From Catenaria anguillulae PL171 (Eukaryota > Blastocladiomycota > Blastocladiomycetes > Blastocladiales > Catenariaceae), in assembly GCA_002102555.1 (NCBI GenBank), contig MCFL01000009.1, positions 124,001 through 188,000 of the forward strand: 64,000 nt of DNA, in the 5' to 3' direction. Below the pieces are notes generated by a model. It saw only the letters and a program-made list of their open reading frames with translations. It ran no database searches and had not been told where the DNA came from. Shown piece by piece: positions 43,368 to 55,813 of this stretch. Position numbers and translations under genes: made by a program. Numbering within the stretch: the first letter of the stretch is position 1; every line of letters starts with the position of its first letter.

Positions 43368-46154
43368 TCACCCTCGCATTGGTGACGGCGGCCCTGACCG
43401 CTCTGCCAACTCCTTCTTGAGTGCCGCAATCACCGTCTCGTACCCTTTCCTCCGGTTCTTGTCCGTCTTGTGCGCAAACAGCCCCGCTGCATTGTTAAGC
43501 TTTTCCATGAGCGCCACCACATTGGCCTTCTTGAGCCGATTGTACCGGCGGTGTGCAATCGTCGCGTCCAGGTATTCGGCGGGGTTTTCCGCGCGCAGCA
43601 GGTTGATGGTTTGCCGCAAGACCACAAAGGTGTCTTGGACGTTGGCATCGCCCAGCCCGTTGACGAACCGTTCGAGAAACTCAACGTCGCCGGCAAAATG
43701 GTCCACAAAGGCCATGTTGATACGGCGCACTGACGGATTGAGGATCAGGTCCTATGTAATGATGTCCAAGTGAACAAATGTCAATGAAGGACAGCAAGTC
43801 GACAAAGAATGCAGGCACAGGTCAAGCAAGTGCATGTGTACCATCATGCCGTTGGCCAAGTGATCAAACGCCTCAAAGTAAATGAACCGCTTGAGCTCAT
43901 TGGGCAAATTGTCGAGCGTCGAATACAAGACGCCCGTGAGAAAGTTGACCAGGTCACGCAGGTAGGGCGAGGGGACCTTGTTGGCACTCGAGCCAGTGCC
44001 CGTCGGCATGAAATCGTACTCGGCCAGCTCAATAAACTCGGAGATTTTGCGGTTGAACATGTCGTAGATGCGTTTCTCGGCCGACTGCTTGGCCGTGACA
44101 AACGATTCGGTTGCTTGTAAAGTAATGCGGCTACCACCACCACCACCACCACCTGTTTTCGCGAGTCTGTATGAAAATGGTGTCAGAGTAACGTGAGCAA
44201 GTAGCCAAGACAATTGAAAAAAAGGAAGGGGGTACCGCTTGCTGGCCAGGTCTCGCTCCACCTCGGCCGACACCATGGCAAATGCATCCAGGTTCAGGTA
44301 CGCCTGCAGAATCTGCGCCAGATTGCCACCGGCACCGGCACCGGCACCTGTTCCTTGACCCTCGACCAGCGTCCTCAGCGGCTGATGCACATAGCGCACC
44401 AACAAATTGTCCACGGCACGCCTCAACACATCATCCAAGTCTGCTTTGCCCACGGCATGATGCGCCGCAATCCCGCTCGCAAACGCATAGTACTCACAAA
44501 TATACTTTTCGACCTGCTCGCACACGCCAGGGACCATGGCACTGAACGCCAATGTGCGCGGCCACCCGCCCTTGGCCTGCGACGCCGGCCCATCAATCGC
44601 CGCTATCCGCAACGTGCGGCGAATCCGGTCGTACTCGTTGGCGTCCTTTGCCACCATGGCCGCATACGAATCCTCGTCCACCAGCTCGTGGCACGTCTCG
44701 GAACACGCTTGCTTGAGCAGGTCGCAGTACCGCTCAAACAGCGACGTGAGCAGCTCGGCCACGCGCGTCGTCGAGTACCCGCATGGGTGCAAGGTTTCGA
44801 GAAAGGGCACGAGCAGGTGCTGGATGGCCAGGTAGGTCGGCGGGTCGGTCAGGGTGAGCAGCGAGGCGTGCACCAAGTTGTACAGCATGGCCAGCGTCTG
44901 GTCCCACAGCGTGTCGACGGCGGCACGCGACCGAAACTGGACCGTGGTGGATGCAATGGTGGACTCGATGAGAAAGAAGCCAGCAACGTCATTGAGCAGA
45001 TTGGTCAGCTGGGGCAGGTCGTCGGCCGAAGCAAGTCCATTGGTGGCGAGGCGCGATGACGACGACAACGACAGAAACAGGTTGGCTTGCAGTCGCCGCT
45101 GCTCCTCGAAATCAGCCACCAGTTCGGGCAGTGTGCCCAGCACCGTGTCAATGTGAATGGCCTGGTACAGTGGCCGAAAGTCGACGTGCACTTGGTCATT
45201 GTCTTGCAGCAAAAACCGCTCTTGTTGTTGCTGCTGCTGCTGATCGTCATGCTGTCCGAATCCCTCGAGACCTTCGAGATGATTGAGTGCTGCCGCCATA
45301 CTCGTTGTCACTCCACTGGCCGACCGCTGATGCTGGCGCTGGCGCCTTTGCTCGATCCGCTGCTTTGCCTTGTCGAGGGCCACTTGGCCCACCTTGCGCT
45401 GTTGCTCTCGCACCGCCACAAACCAGTCGCGCAGGTCGGCATGCACCGCCGTCCGAATGGCCAGCTGTAGCTTTGGTAATCCGTCGCTCATGTATTTGGC
45501 AAACTCGAACGACATGAGCGGCAGCAGCTGGGCACGGATCGTGTCAATGCACCGCAGCGCCGAGTAGTACTTGCGCGTCTCGTACAGTGACTTGGCCCGC
45601 AGCGCCAGGTCGAGCACCGACTGGCACTGGGAGATGGCCTCGATGGTGTTTTCCAAGTGCACGAGCATTTGGCGGCGATGGATCAAGTCGCGCTTCTTGT
45701 CGACGCTCGACTTGACCTGGGTATTGAATTCGGCCGACAGCTGCGTAAGCGTGGCCTTGAGATCGAGCGTCTCTGTGCGGACCTTGAGCAGCTGGTCGAC
45801 CGACTGGATAAACTCTTGGTAGTGAAAGTTGCACAGGCGCTCAATCTCGGCGTCCTGCTTGGCAATGTAGGCCGCCAGCTGGTCCAGGTATTTCTCTTGG
45901 CGGCCCGCCTTGATGAGCGACTTGAGCAGCGGGCCCAGCTGGTCCAGGTCGTCAATGGCCATGCCTAGGTCCGCCACCACCGTCATGCTGCTTGTGTCTG
46001 CTGCGCTCGATGTCCCAGCATTGCCATCGTCGCGTCGTTCCTGTCCGTCACGTTGGGTTGCAGCAGCTGTTGGTGGTGGGGGCGGGATGGTGGCCGGTGA
46101 CGGAGGCATGCTTGTGATGTAGGTTGCCAAGTACGGGGAAGATTGCTTTTGCAT
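43368..46154 (-). CDS. SEC15: Exocyst complex subunit SEC15 (EXOC6)
   Basis: Exons 46154-44236, 44166-43842 and 43751-43368 (875 aa, normal for Sec15). An N-terminal Pro/Thr-rich tail is followed by DQLGPLLKSLIKAGRQEKYLDQL, IERLCNFHYQEFIQSVDQLL, LVHLENTIEAISQCQSVLDLA, YYSALRCIDTIRAQLLP, and the C-terminal FVDHFAGDVEFLERFVNGL with LRQTINLLRAENPAEYLD. These are Sec15 rods. Known role: Rab (Sec4/Rab8/Rab11) effector that links secretory vesicles to the exocyst at the plasma membrane. Oddities: a Gln run (QQQQQQQ) and a Gly run (GGGGGGG) in linkers. Donors GTACCC and GTACAC. Confidence 0.93.
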
Positions 46155-46575
46155 TCAGTCATTCACATTGTACATTGTGCATTCATTGGTCGTTTGGGCG
46201 AACTCTCTGGCCAGTACCCATATGCATCATCGGCAGACACCGGGCCTCGGCCATCATCACAATTTTTACCTACTGAGATTAATTGGCGGCGGACTGACGA
46301 CGACCACTGACGTATTTACATTGATGAGCTTCAGTTGAGCACTTGTCAAAGCGTCTGTGCCGAGCGAATCATCAGTCTGTGCACTCACTTTCCTCTTCCT
46401 CATCCGTCAAGCTCAAGGCGCATTCCCATTCCCTGGTTCGTTCTCGTCTTCAGTTGTCGTACCCGTACCCGCAACCAGCAAGTGACGGCTCGTTCACCGC
46501 GATCAATCGCAACCTGATGCACCCAGCCCGATTGTTCCCCACACTACACTCTAGTCGCAGTCAAAGGCAAGCAAG
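46155..46575. promoter_or_regulatory. Divergent promoter region, SEC15 and F-box/ankyrin-like gene
   Basis: About 420 bp with no gene; no clear TATA element seen. Confidence 0.35.
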
Positions 46576-49347
46576 ATGACGAGCATGGACGACATCCGGT
46601 CGGCTATCCGGCAACGGCTCATGGCAGAGGCCAATGCCGCGCTGCCCAGGGAGCCCCTCATTGTCCGCACCCAGGTCGTTCCCGCCATCATGGGAATGGG
46701 AACGTCATCTACACCATCAGCTTCCATGGCAAAGACAAAGGCAGGCGGGGATCGTCCAACAAAGCCAATTAAGCCGAATCATCATCATCAGTTTGCCCTC
46801 ATGCTCAAGGACAAGGACAATGGGAAAAAGATTGCCCAGGCCATCAAGCAAACGTCGCCCCTTGGCATCGACTTGCTGCTGCGGCTGGCCATTGTCGAGG
46901 ATCACCAGGCCGCCGTCGACTACTTTTTGGCCAACACGCACGTTGACCCAAGCCTGGCTCTCGGCGCAGTCATGGCTGCGGGCAGGACAAACATGCTGGC
47001 AAAGTGCCTCAAGCACCCTCGGCTCGACATCACGTCCAAATCGGTCGCGTCCAGCTTCATTTTGGCGTTTCTGTACAAGGACACGCTCGCCATTCAGTCG
47101 TTTCTCAACACCAACAGCCCGCCCATGTACGACGCCTACTTGTCGGCCATGTTTCACGAGTCGGTCAGCCGAGTGTCGCTGGTCCCCGTCAACCAGGTCC
47201 GGCACTTGATGCACACCCTGACCATGCGCCAGATCCTTTCGCTCAACAACAACTCATCAATCAAGTGCAACAAGAAGGGCAGAGCCAAGTCGGGTAATGA
47301 CGGCTCGTCAAGCGTCCCAGTTGCAACAAGGGCTCTCAACTCTGGTGGTGGTTGTTCAGTGCGGCCACACCCAGGCCGCACCAAGGGCCAAGCACGCGAC
47401 CAGCCGCCCTTTCCATACGTTGCACGCCTCGACTGTTTGCCTGCCGACATTCTGTTTCGGCTGCATCTGTACCTGCCCCTGTCATCAAACCGCACGCTGC
47501 GGTCCACGTGCTACTACCTGTCGTGCGCACTGCCAACCGACGCCATCACCATCGACACTTGTCAAGTGCTTTGTACTTGGCTCAACTTGCCATGTACCCG
47601 TGTGCCAGCTCCACCGTCGCTCCTGTCCTTGTTGAGTGACCTTGCCTTGCACCCACGCACACTGAAATGCGCGCCATTGCGCGACCTGTGCCTCATATCT
47701 GCTCTACGTCATGGCGCCTACTCGCTCGCCGCACACCTCGTCACCATTGGCTGGGGCGCCACACTCTCACGCAGGACGTGGATGTGGGCGCTCGAGACGC
47801 TCTTGCACTCGCTCGACAACCACGTGCTTGCCTCGCTGCCAGCGTCCATGGAAAAGTTTCCTGAAATGAAGGCGGCCAACAATGATACCAACTCAAGCTC
47901 GTCCACATTGTCCACATCCTCGTCAATGGCATCCGCACCCACCACCATGCAACGCGTCAAGCTACCCACGTCGCTCGTCACGTTTGTCGCGGCCTGCTTT
48001 CGCGTGCTCAACACGGCTACTTGGTGCTTTGTGCACCGGCCAACATTCCTCAAGCTCCTACGCCAAGCGATTCCCAACCGCATGCCCGCCTACTACCATA
48101 CCGCACTTCCATCGACATCGACATCGACATCGACATCGACTTCAGCAACAACAATAAGAATGACGAGTTCCGACCAGCAGCCACCCGTCCAGCTCATGAC
48201 GCAAGTCAACACGGACGACGATCTCATCTTTGGCATCTATATCCCGCTCGTCACCTCGGCCACCCACCCGCTCCCCGTGCACACAACCCAAGTGCTTGTA
48301 CGCCGTCTGCGCACCATCCCCCTAGGTCTCGTCAACCCGATGGACGACGACGGGCACGTGCAAAACATTGCCCATGCAGCCGCACGCCTGGGAAATGCAG
48401 CCATTGTCAAGGTGCTGGTCAACGAGCTGTATTTGCCGCCGTGGACAGTCCAGTCGTGCATGTCCATGGTCATGTGTGCGTTGAGTGCGGCGAGTGGCGA
48501 CAGGGAGACACACGAGGCGGTGCACGAGTGGATGGGGAGCATGAGTGCGGCTCGTGGAGGAGGAGGTGGTGGTGGAGCGGGCACGGGCTCGGGGGATGGA
48601 TTGGGTGGCGGGGCGTCTGCGAATGGCGCAGCCACAAATGGTAGCGGTGGTCGACGCGGCAGTACGGCCGCAACAACCGATTCATCGTCCAAGGCACCAT
48701 CGTCAAGCAAGCACGCTCCCGCCGCTGGAAGCAGCGGCACTCCGTCAGCAAAGGCGCCGCTCATGTCGGACAGCACACACACCAACGGCTGCATCAGTGT
48801 GGCCAAGGGCTGCGGGCACAATGAACTGGCCACGCAAATTGCCATCAAGTACGGCCGCCTGGATGCCAAGGCCGCAAAGCAAAGAGTCGAGTCGGTCGCT
48901 GCATCGTGGTCGAGCCAGGCCGCGTCACATGCCGCGCACGAGGACCCAAGAGTCAATGTACCGAGATTCAGTATTGATTTGGACGAGACGACTCGGACGG
49001 GCACCAAGGGCGCGGCTACTGCACCAAGGCGCAAGGCCATGGGCGAGCGGGAGCGGCAGGTGGTGAAGGAGGAAGAGTACTGGTATGCACGGTGGGGCCC
49101 GTTGGGGGCCGTGGGAATGGGTACCAGTGTGAATGTTTCGACAGCTACAGGAGAAGGGGCGGTAAGCGTGGCAAAGAGGCTCGCCGACGACATTAGAGAG
49201 GTGTTGGGAGACGAGCTGTGGAGCCGCGTCATGATATCGGATGGCAAGCCGGGCAAGGGGGCGTCAGAAGGCGACAATCAGACTGCTCGTCAGGAGTCCG
49301 CATCTGTTGGAATCGGGGCATCTTTTGCCGGTGGTCTGGTTGGATAA
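46576..49347 (+). CDS. F-box/ankyrin-like protein
   Basis: Single exon, 923 aa. Residues 75-210 look like degenerate ankyrin-type helical repeats (PLGIDLLLRLAIVEDHQAAV, LALGAVMAAGRTNMLAKCL, FILAFLYKDTLAIQSFL). At about 283-320 an F-box-like segment appears: ARLDCLPADILFRLHLYLPL, RTLRSTCYYLS. More repeat-like sequence follows near residues 590-640 (NIAHAAARLGNAAIVKVLV) and 730-770. Linkers are low-complexity: a (TCGACA)n-coded Ser-Thr run near 48110-48143, and Gly and Ser tracts near 48550-48720. Known for F-box proteins: substrate receptors of SCF ubiquitin ligases. Assignment rests on pattern only and the ankyrin repeats are weak. Confidence 0.55.
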   Translation: MTSMDDIRSAIRQRLMAEANAALPREPLIVRTQVVPAIMGMGTSSTPSASMAKTKAGGDRPTKPIKPNHHHQFALMLKDKDNGKKIAQAIKQTSPLGIDLLLRLAIVEDHQAAVDYFLANTHVDPSLALGAVMAAGRTNMLAKCLKHPRLDITSKSVASSFILAFLYKDTLAIQSFLNTNSPPMYDAYLSAMFHESVSRVSLVPVNQVRHLMHTLTMRQILSLNNNSSIKCNKKGRAKSGNDGSSSVPVATRALNSGGGCSVRPHPGRTKGQARDQPPFPYVARLDCLPADILFRLHLYLPLSSNRTLRSTCYYLSCALPTDAITIDTCQVLCTWLNLPCTRVPAPPSLLSLLSDLALHPRTLKCAPLRDLCLISALRHGAYSLAAHLVTIGWGATLSRRTWMWALETLLHSLDNHVLASLPASMEKFPEMKAANNDTNSSSSTLSTSSSMASAPTTMQRVKLPTSLVTFVAACFRVLNTATWCFVHRPTFLKLLRQAIPNRMPAYYHTALPSTSTSTSTSTSATTIRMTSSDQQPPVQLMTQVNTDDDLIFGIYIPLVTSATHPLPVHTTQVLVRRLRTIPLGLVNPMDDDGHVQNIAHAAARLGNAAIVKVLVNELYLPPWTVQSCMSMVMCALSAASGDRETHEAVHEWMGSMSAARGGGGGGGAGTGSGDGLGGGASANGAATNGSGGRRGSTAATTDSSSKAPSSSKHAPAAGSSGTPSAKAPLMSDSTHTNGCISVAKGCGHNELATQIAIKYGRLDAKAAKQRVESVAASWSSQAASHAAHEDPRVNVPRFSIDLDETTRTGTKGAATAPRRKAMGERERQVVKEEEYWYARWGPLGAVGMGTSVNVSTATGEGAVSVAKRLADDIREVLGDELWSRVMISDGKPGKGASEGDNQTARQESASVGIGASFAGGLVG

Positions 49348-49413
49348 ATGTGCATCTGTCTTGATATCAGAAAGTGACGAATGGTGTATTATGTACAAAG
49401 CAAAAGAACAAAT

Positions 49414-50874
49414 TTACTTGGTCTTGCTCTTCTTCCTCAAATGCTTATACTTGTCCCTCGTGCCAGTCACGCGCTCGCTCGCTTCCTCGGTATCCCTGTC
49501 CTCATCGCCCGACTTGCGCTTCCTGCCACCCTTGGTGCCCGATGCCCCGCCCGCCCTCTCGCGTTCTGCACGCTCCTCTTCCTTGATCTGCTTTGCAGCC
49601 AACCGGCACGCCTCGTCCACCCGTTCCGTCAACATCATGACGGCCTCCTTGTCCAATCCTGGAAACTCTTCGAGCTTTTTGCCAATGAGCGCCTCAATCT
49701 TTTGATACAGCTCTACATCGTACTGCGTCACAAACGTCACGGCTTTCCCTGCGCGGCCCGCACGTGCGGTACGTCCGACACGATGCACGTAGACTTTGGA
49801 GTTTGTGGGCAAGTCGTAGTTGATGACGAGATCCACGCTGGGAATGTCGAGACCGCGGGCAACAACGTCCGTGGCAACGAGAATGGTGCGCTGGCCGGCC
49901 TTGAACTTGTTGAGGGCGCCGAGGCGCTTGGCTTGCGTGAGCTTGCCGTGGATCGGGATGGCGGGGAAGCCGAGGTTGCGCAGCATGAGTGCGACCTTGG
50001 TGGTGGCGGCAACAGTCGTGGTGAAGATGATGGTGGTGTGGCCGGCGAGCTCGTTGAGGACATAGGCGAGGTAGGTTTCCTTGTGCTTGAGCGGGAAGAA
50101 GGCATAGTACTGCAAGAGCGATTGGACGGTCGAGTACTTTGTGGCGATTTGAACCTTGACAGGTGTGCCGCGAATCGATGCACGCTGCAGCTTGGCCACC
50201 TTGTCGGTCATGGTGGCCGAGAACAAGAAGGTGCGGCGCTCGGCGGGGAGGACGGCCAAGATTTGTTCGATTTTGGGCCCAAAGTCCATATCGAGCAACC
50301 GATCGGCCTCATCCATGACGAGGTACTTGAGGTTGCGCAGCGTGAACCCCTTTGTGTTTTCCAAATGATCCTGCAACCGACCGGGGGTGCCCACGACAAT
50401 GTGCGGCTTCTTGGACAGCGCAATTGCCTGCTGCATCATGTCCACACCGCCAATGATGACGGCGACGCGCACGCCAATGCCGCTGCCGAGCGCCTCGATT
50501 TGCTCGGCGATTTGGAACACGAGTTCGCGTGTGGGCGCCATGATGCACGCAAAGAAGGGCTGCGGTGCATCCCAGAGGGCCTGTAGGATCGGGAGCGAGA
50601 AGGCGGCCGTCTTGCCCGAACCGGTCTGGGCAAGACCGATAATGTCGTTGCCCTTGAGGGCGGCGGGGATGGAGCTGGCCTGGATCTCTGTCGGGTGCTT
50701 GAAGCCGAGGCGGGTGCATGCCTCGCTGAGCTCTGGCGAAAGGCCCTGTTGCAATGAGGTGGGTATGGTCAGCGATTGGTGGGCGAAGATGCAAATGAAG
50801 GCGAGACGTACGAGGTCCGCAAAGGTCAGCGAGTCGTCGGTGCGGGCGTTGTCGGGCGCTTCGGGAATGTCCAT
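49414..50874 (-). CDS. RRP3: DEAD-box RNA helicase RRP3/DDX47
   Basis: Exons 50874-50812 and 50745-49414 (464 aa). Q motif region [19 protein letters not shown] is made across the intron (GTACGT...CAACAG). Motifs: [26 protein letters not shown], then RGLD and [10 protein letters not shown]. Diagnostic family sequence: [39 protein letters not shown] and [19 protein letters not shown]-like ending (KKLEEFPG), and the Lys-rich C-terminal end [13 protein letters not shown]. Known role: 40S ribosome biogenesis, needed for early pre-rRNA cleavages in the small-subunit processome. Convergent with the F-box gene, 66 bp between stops. Confidence 0.96.
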   Translation of the reverse strand: MDIPEAPDNARTDDSLTFADLVRLAFICIFAHQSLTIPTSLQQGLSPELSEACTRLGFKHPTEIQASSIPAALKGNDIIGLAQTGSGKTAAFSLPILQALWDAPQPFFACIMAPTRELVFQIAEQIEALGSGIGVRVAVIIGGVDMMQQAIALSKKPHIVVGTPGRLQDHLENTKGFTLRNLKYLVMDEADRLLDMDFGPKIEQILAVLPAERRTFLFSATMTDKVAKLQRASIRGTPVKVQIATKYSTVQSLLQYYAFFPLKHKETYLAYVLNELAGHTTIIFTTTVAATTKVALMLRNLGFPAIPIHGKLTQAKRLGALNKFKAGQRTILVATDVVARGLDIPSVDLVINYDLPTNSKVYVHRVGRTARAGRAGKAVTFVTQYDVELYQKIEALIGKKLEEFPGLDKEAVMMLTERVDEACRLAAKQIKEEERAERERAGGASGTKGGRKRKSGDEDRDTEEASERVTGTRDKYKHLRKKSKTK

Positions 50875-51166
50875 GGTGAAGAAGGTGTTTATTTGTTCGT
50901 ATTTCGATGTGCGAGAATACCATATACGCTCCCATGTCACTCTGAATGGATGGCCGGATGTCAATTCAATCAATTCAATGGCTGCACCATGGCACTGCAC
51001 TCTACGCGTGTCCGAGAGCATTCCAGGGCCACGTGACATGGCGTGAACGGTCTCTGTTCGGTGCCGATGAACATCACTCTGAAATGACATGAAATGGTCA
51101 TTTCAACACGTCTCAGCTCAGACTCGACGCTCCTCGGAACGCCATTCAGCCAATGCAAGTGCAAGC

Positions 51167-54100
51167 ATGAGCGCCCCACTCACTGTCCGCCATGTCCGCC
51201 GCGACGACACCCTGGTTGCCGTCCCGCGCCAGCTCGCCGACGCCCTCGTCGCCCGATCTTCAAAGCCCTCATCCGCTCGAGCGATTGCCGGCCTGCCCAC
51301 CGTACTGCAACTCTCTTGGCGCGACCCCGAGGAAAAGGATGCCACCGCTTTCGTCGCATGGGCCGGAGACATTGCAACCACCGTGTCATCGTCGGCAGCC
51401 CTTGGTGCTGGCGCTGGGATTGGTTCCGCTCCCGCACTCCGCGCGCCATCTACCGTGACGGCTGCTGCGGCCGCCATGACACCGTCCGCATCCGCATCAA
51501 CCTCGCAGCTGCCTTGGATCGAAATTGACTCGCGTTTGGCCACATCCCTCCACCTGGCCAATGGCACCAGAGTCAAGGTCAAGGTCGCCAAATCCGTGCC
51601 CTCGGCCTCACGTGTGTTTCTCTCTCCAACCAGTCCCGACGACTGGGACATTTTACTCCTCAACGCAGCCGTGGTCGAGCGCACGCTCCTCAAATCGCTC
51701 GCCATTGTCCTTCCCGGCCAGTCGGGCATTCCGCTCGTGTTGCCGCCGCCCATCAACACCACCGTACATGTCACAGTGCAGCGCATTGAGCCCGAAACTA
51801 GCACATGTGCCTACTTGGTCGAGGGGGCCGAGGTCGCGATTGAACCCAAGATGCGGGCGAGGGATGCACGGAAAAAGACACCCGTGCCAAAGCTATTGAG
51901 GTTGGTTGTCACCTCATCACCAGGGGCTACCGTTGTTGGGCAGGTCGAAACAATCGGCGTGCATCCAGACGACTGGGCTGTATTGACGGATCACTTGGAT
52001 GCTGAACAACACGATTCTCATGTTACTGCTACAATCCAACTCCTTGTCCCACCGCTCGTGACGCCTTTACTTGAAAACAGGCAACAAGGGCCGACCGACT
52101 CTGATTCAAAGCAAGCACAGCCACCCATTCGCATTCATCTCGCTGTCTCTGCCAACGCCACTCGGGGCACGTTGCTCGTTCCGACAACCGCCTCAGCAAC
52201 ACTCGCAGCCATTTCCCGCTCGCTGTCATCACTGCATGCCACCATCCATGGGGCCGGCATTGAATACCACGGCCTCGGGTGGACCGTGAAATGCCTCGTC
52301 CCACCACCTCCCTCGGCCGACTCGCCCGACAAGCGCCGATTGCGCCGTGCATCCATCTCGTCGTCGCCCGACCCTCCACCGGCAACGACGACCGCGTTGT
52401 CCCCACCTGCCCTGCTTCCCTCCCACCCAATTGCGCGCTTGCCCGTGCACTTGTCACGCATCCAGTCCTACTTTGCAGCGTACACGCACACGCGCCTCCC
52501 TTTCACGCTTGCGGGCCCATCAGGATCGGGCAAGTCCCTTGTTGCGCGCGCTTGGCTCGCATCACTTTCCCCGCTCATCACCCGAATCTACATCTCGCTC
52601 GATACTTTTCTCGCTCCGCACGCATCCGACCGCCAGCTTGCGCTCCTCGCCGATCTCGCCAAAACACTCGCCGCAGTGCGTCCTGCCGCTCTTGTTCTTG
52701 ACGCATTGGACTCGGTTGTCGGCCAGGGCGAGACACAGCCCGAAGCGGGCGGCGAGGAGGACAAGGCAGGCGCCGTGGCGCGGGCGTTGGTGAAGGAGTT
52801 GGGCCCCATAGTAGAGAAAGGTGGCGTTATGTGTTGCGTGTGCGTGCGCAGCCCAGACGGGGTGCATCGGGTGATGAAGGAGGCTCGGTGGGTGGTCGAG
52901 GACAGGGCCGACAAGGTCAATCCGCGAGCGGTGGTGTTGGGCCAGGGCGGGAAAGAGGAGCGGCAAGACGTACGCAATGTTAATCGGTGCCTCATCTGAG
53001 TTGAGTGGAATTCTCAAGCTCACCGGCTTGACTTGTAGATCCTTGAAGCACTGCTCGCCTCCCCGCACATTCAAGCCGATTTCGACAGCATCAACCTCGA
53101 CGCGCTCGCCAAACAGGCTGATGGTTACACTGCTCTCGACCTAGCTCATGTTGTTGCGCGAGCACAACACGCAGCGCTCACTGACCCAGAAAGCTTGACC
53201 GTGACACATGCACACATGCAATCCGCCCTCGATGCATACACGCCCGCCACAGTGTCTGGCCTCACCCAAGACGCCGACGAGGGCAAACCCGCACCCACCC
53301 TCGGGTCCATTGGCGGGCTCGCCGCCGCCAAGCACGCGCTGACGTCGACACTGCTGTACCCGACGCTGTATCCAGACTTGTTCTCGTCACTGCCGCTCCG
53401 CCCGCGCCAGGGCTTGCTCCTGTACGGCCACCCTGGATGCGGGAAAACCCACCTGCTGACGACCTTTGCGCGGGCGCATCACTTGCGGCTGCTCGCCGTG
53501 AAAGGCCCCGAGCTGCTTGACAAGTACATTGGCGCGTCCGAGGCCGCTGTGCGCAACCTGTTTGCCCGAGCACGTGCGGCGGCCCCCTGTGTGGTGTTTT
53601 TGGACGAGCTGGATGCATTGGCGCCGCGCCGCGGCAGCGATAACTCGGGCGTGACGGATCGTGTCGTCAATCAGTTGCTCACCGAGATGGATGGTGCAGA
53701 GGGGTTGGGCAAGGGCGTGTTTGTTGTGGGCGCGACGAGTCGGCCGGATTTGGTGGATCCGGCGCTGTGTCGACCAGGGCGTTTGGACAAGGCTGTGTTG
53801 TGTGGGTTGCCGGATGTGGCCGAGCGCAGGCTTATTTTGGAGGCGGTGGCCCAGGGCGTCAGCATGGAGATTGCAGACGACGGTATCGATGAAGAGGGGG
53901 TGTGGGAGTGGGTTGCCAAGCAAACCGAGGGGTTTAGCGGTGCGGATTTGCAGGCCATCGTTTACAATGCCAGTTTGGAAGGGGTCGAGGGGCAAGTGCA
54001 GGTGGATGACGATGGGAACGTGCTGGATGTGCACGGAGAGACGGAAGCTGAAGCAACGGGAGCCGCGGGTGTGGTTCAGGTGACTTTCCGCGCAGAGGCT

Positions 54101-54352
54101 GGCGACATGGATGCCCGAACAATAGCTGGTTACCTCAACTTTGACGGTGATGTGGAATCACCTGGCGAAACGGCACGTACAGATGCCAAGGCGTCTGCAC
54201 CCAAGATTTCGTTGGCACATCTGCAAAAGGCCTTGGCCGCCACCCGGCCGTCCGTGTCGCCACAGCTGAGGAGCAAGCTGGATCGGATTTATCACGTGTT
54301 TTCGAACGGCGAGGTGGAGGTGCCCAAACAACAGAAACTGGTCCTCAAATAG
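51167..54352 (+). CDS. PEX1: Peroxisomal AAA+ ATPase PEX1
   Basis: Exons 51167-52969 and 53039-54352 (1038 aa). The N-terminal region shows the PEX1 N-domain (double-psi barrel type): LPWIEIDSRLATSLHLANG, DDWDILLLNAAVVERTLL. AAA D1 begins with GPSGSGKSLVARA (about residue 447); its Walker B is ALVLDALD, lacking the usual DE pair. AAA D2 has GHPGCGKTH (about 731), VVFLDELDAL and RGSDNSGVTDRVVNQLLTEMDG, LVDPALCRPGRLD. Known role: with PEX6 forms a hexamer that pulls ubiquitinated PEX5 from peroxisomes; D2 of PEX1 is the active ATPase and D1 is degenerate, as seen here. Start is the ATG before VRHVRRDDTLVAVP. Intron GTACGC...TTGTAG. Confidence 0.95.
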
Positions 54353-54477
54353 ATTGTATGGGTACAGCAAGGCGACTCGTGTGTGATTCGCTCATGAAAG
54401 TGTGTAGGGGTACAAAAGAAGTATTGCATACACTTGATTGTATTTGCTTCACTTGAATCACACAAATTGCGGCCGCA

Positions 54478-55813
54478 TCACGAAAACCACCGTTTTTTGA
54501 GTCCACCTGATTCTTTTGCGACAGACGAAGCAAACTCAATGTCGGGATACGTTGATTGAATCCACGTCTGCAGCACGCCCAGCCTCCACCCGTCCAGCAT
54601 GGCTTTCCAACTTTCCAAATGCCGCACGACTTTGGCCCCGTCAACTGTCCCTTGCTCATCTTCATGAAGCACGTCTCTGGCCAAGGTCTGCAAAAAGCTT
54701 CTCTCGCGTGACCCAGCCCATGCAGATGCATTCACCTCATCAGCATCCTGCACGCCAAACTTGACGCGCGAGTAGTACCCGTCGGCCAACCCGCTCGCAA
54801 TCATACCGAGCGCAAACTCGCCCGCACGAAACTGGTATTCGGCAGCGGAGCATTCTTGAAGCAAGTGACGGTACTCCTGGCGCGCGTCAGCGTACTTGCC
54901 GACTTGCGCCAACAAACCTGCGTAGTTGGCGCGTGTGCCAACGGCTGCCTTTTCCGATGTGGCGAGGATCACATGCTTGAGAGAATCGAGGGCGCCGCTC
55001 AAGTTTCCTGCCTTGGTTTGCGCGTCGGCCTGTTGTTCGCGCAGGCGCAGTTGGCGGGAGGCGATGGAGGAAGACGTGGATGTGGAAGCAGGTGCAGGCG
55101 CGCGGGCGAGCGTTTGAAGGGCAGAGTCAAGGGCAGCAAGGCGGGCGGCGTGATCGGCAAGCGAGGGGTGGGCGTATGCAGAGGCAGCTTGTTCATACGC
55201 ACGCGAGGCGTCCAGTGCTGACCCAACGTCGGCTGAAGCGAGCATGGAAAAATGTGAGGCGGCCGCAGTAAAGTGACGGGCGGCGGTAACATCTGTGACA
55301 AGAGGTTGCCGATGGTCAGCCGAGTTGACTCGAGGTGATTCTTGTCGAAGGCACGGAGACAACCGTCGACGTACAATCGCCTTTCTTTTTGGCATCATTG
55401 GCGGAATCCATTTCTGCCTGAGCCTTTGCCTCGATCCTGTCCGCCTCCTCGCTCCTGGCAGCTGATCCACTTGCGCCACCGTTTGACGCAGCACCAACCA
55501 CCGAAGCGACTTGCCCGCCCGTTGCGACCGGAAACCACGTGCCCAGCCACCCGAGATACAAGTCGCCATTGTCGCGAATCGTGACAAGCGTGAACAAGAC
55601 ACAGTCGCGGCAATCAAACGGAGGCACCACGGCGCGTGTGAGAACCGAGGCGGGCGCCACCTTGTGCATGAAAGAAGTGAGCTTGTCGCCGGCTTGCTCG
55701 GCGGCACGCCTTTGCTGCGAAGTCCACCACGCGCGGAAGGCGTCCTTGTTCACGCGCTGGTTGGTCGTGTACGAATAGTAGGCGAGGGCCAGAAGCAAAA
55801 GAAAGGTGAGCAT
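54478..55813 (-). CDS. N-terminally anchored helical-repeat protein of unknown function
   Basis: Exons 55813-55375 and 55292-54478 (417 aa). It starts with a hydrophobic segment (MLTFLLLLALAYYSYT), either a signal anchor or signal peptide. Next come FDCRDCVLFTLVTIRDNGDL and YLGWLGTWFPV. From about residue 146 a TPR-like or SNAP-like alpha-solenoid follows (GDYVTAARHFTAAASHFSML, ALDASRAYEQAASAYA, AGNLSGALDSLKHVILATS, GKYADARQEYRHLLQEC). The frame GDY-VTAARHF is created across the intron (GTACGT...CACAG). I do not recognise the family. Convergent with PEX1, 125 bp between stops. Confidence 0.65.

Noticed and set aside
44214-45059. 281-codon plus-strand open frame
   Set aside because: Antisense shadow of SEC15.
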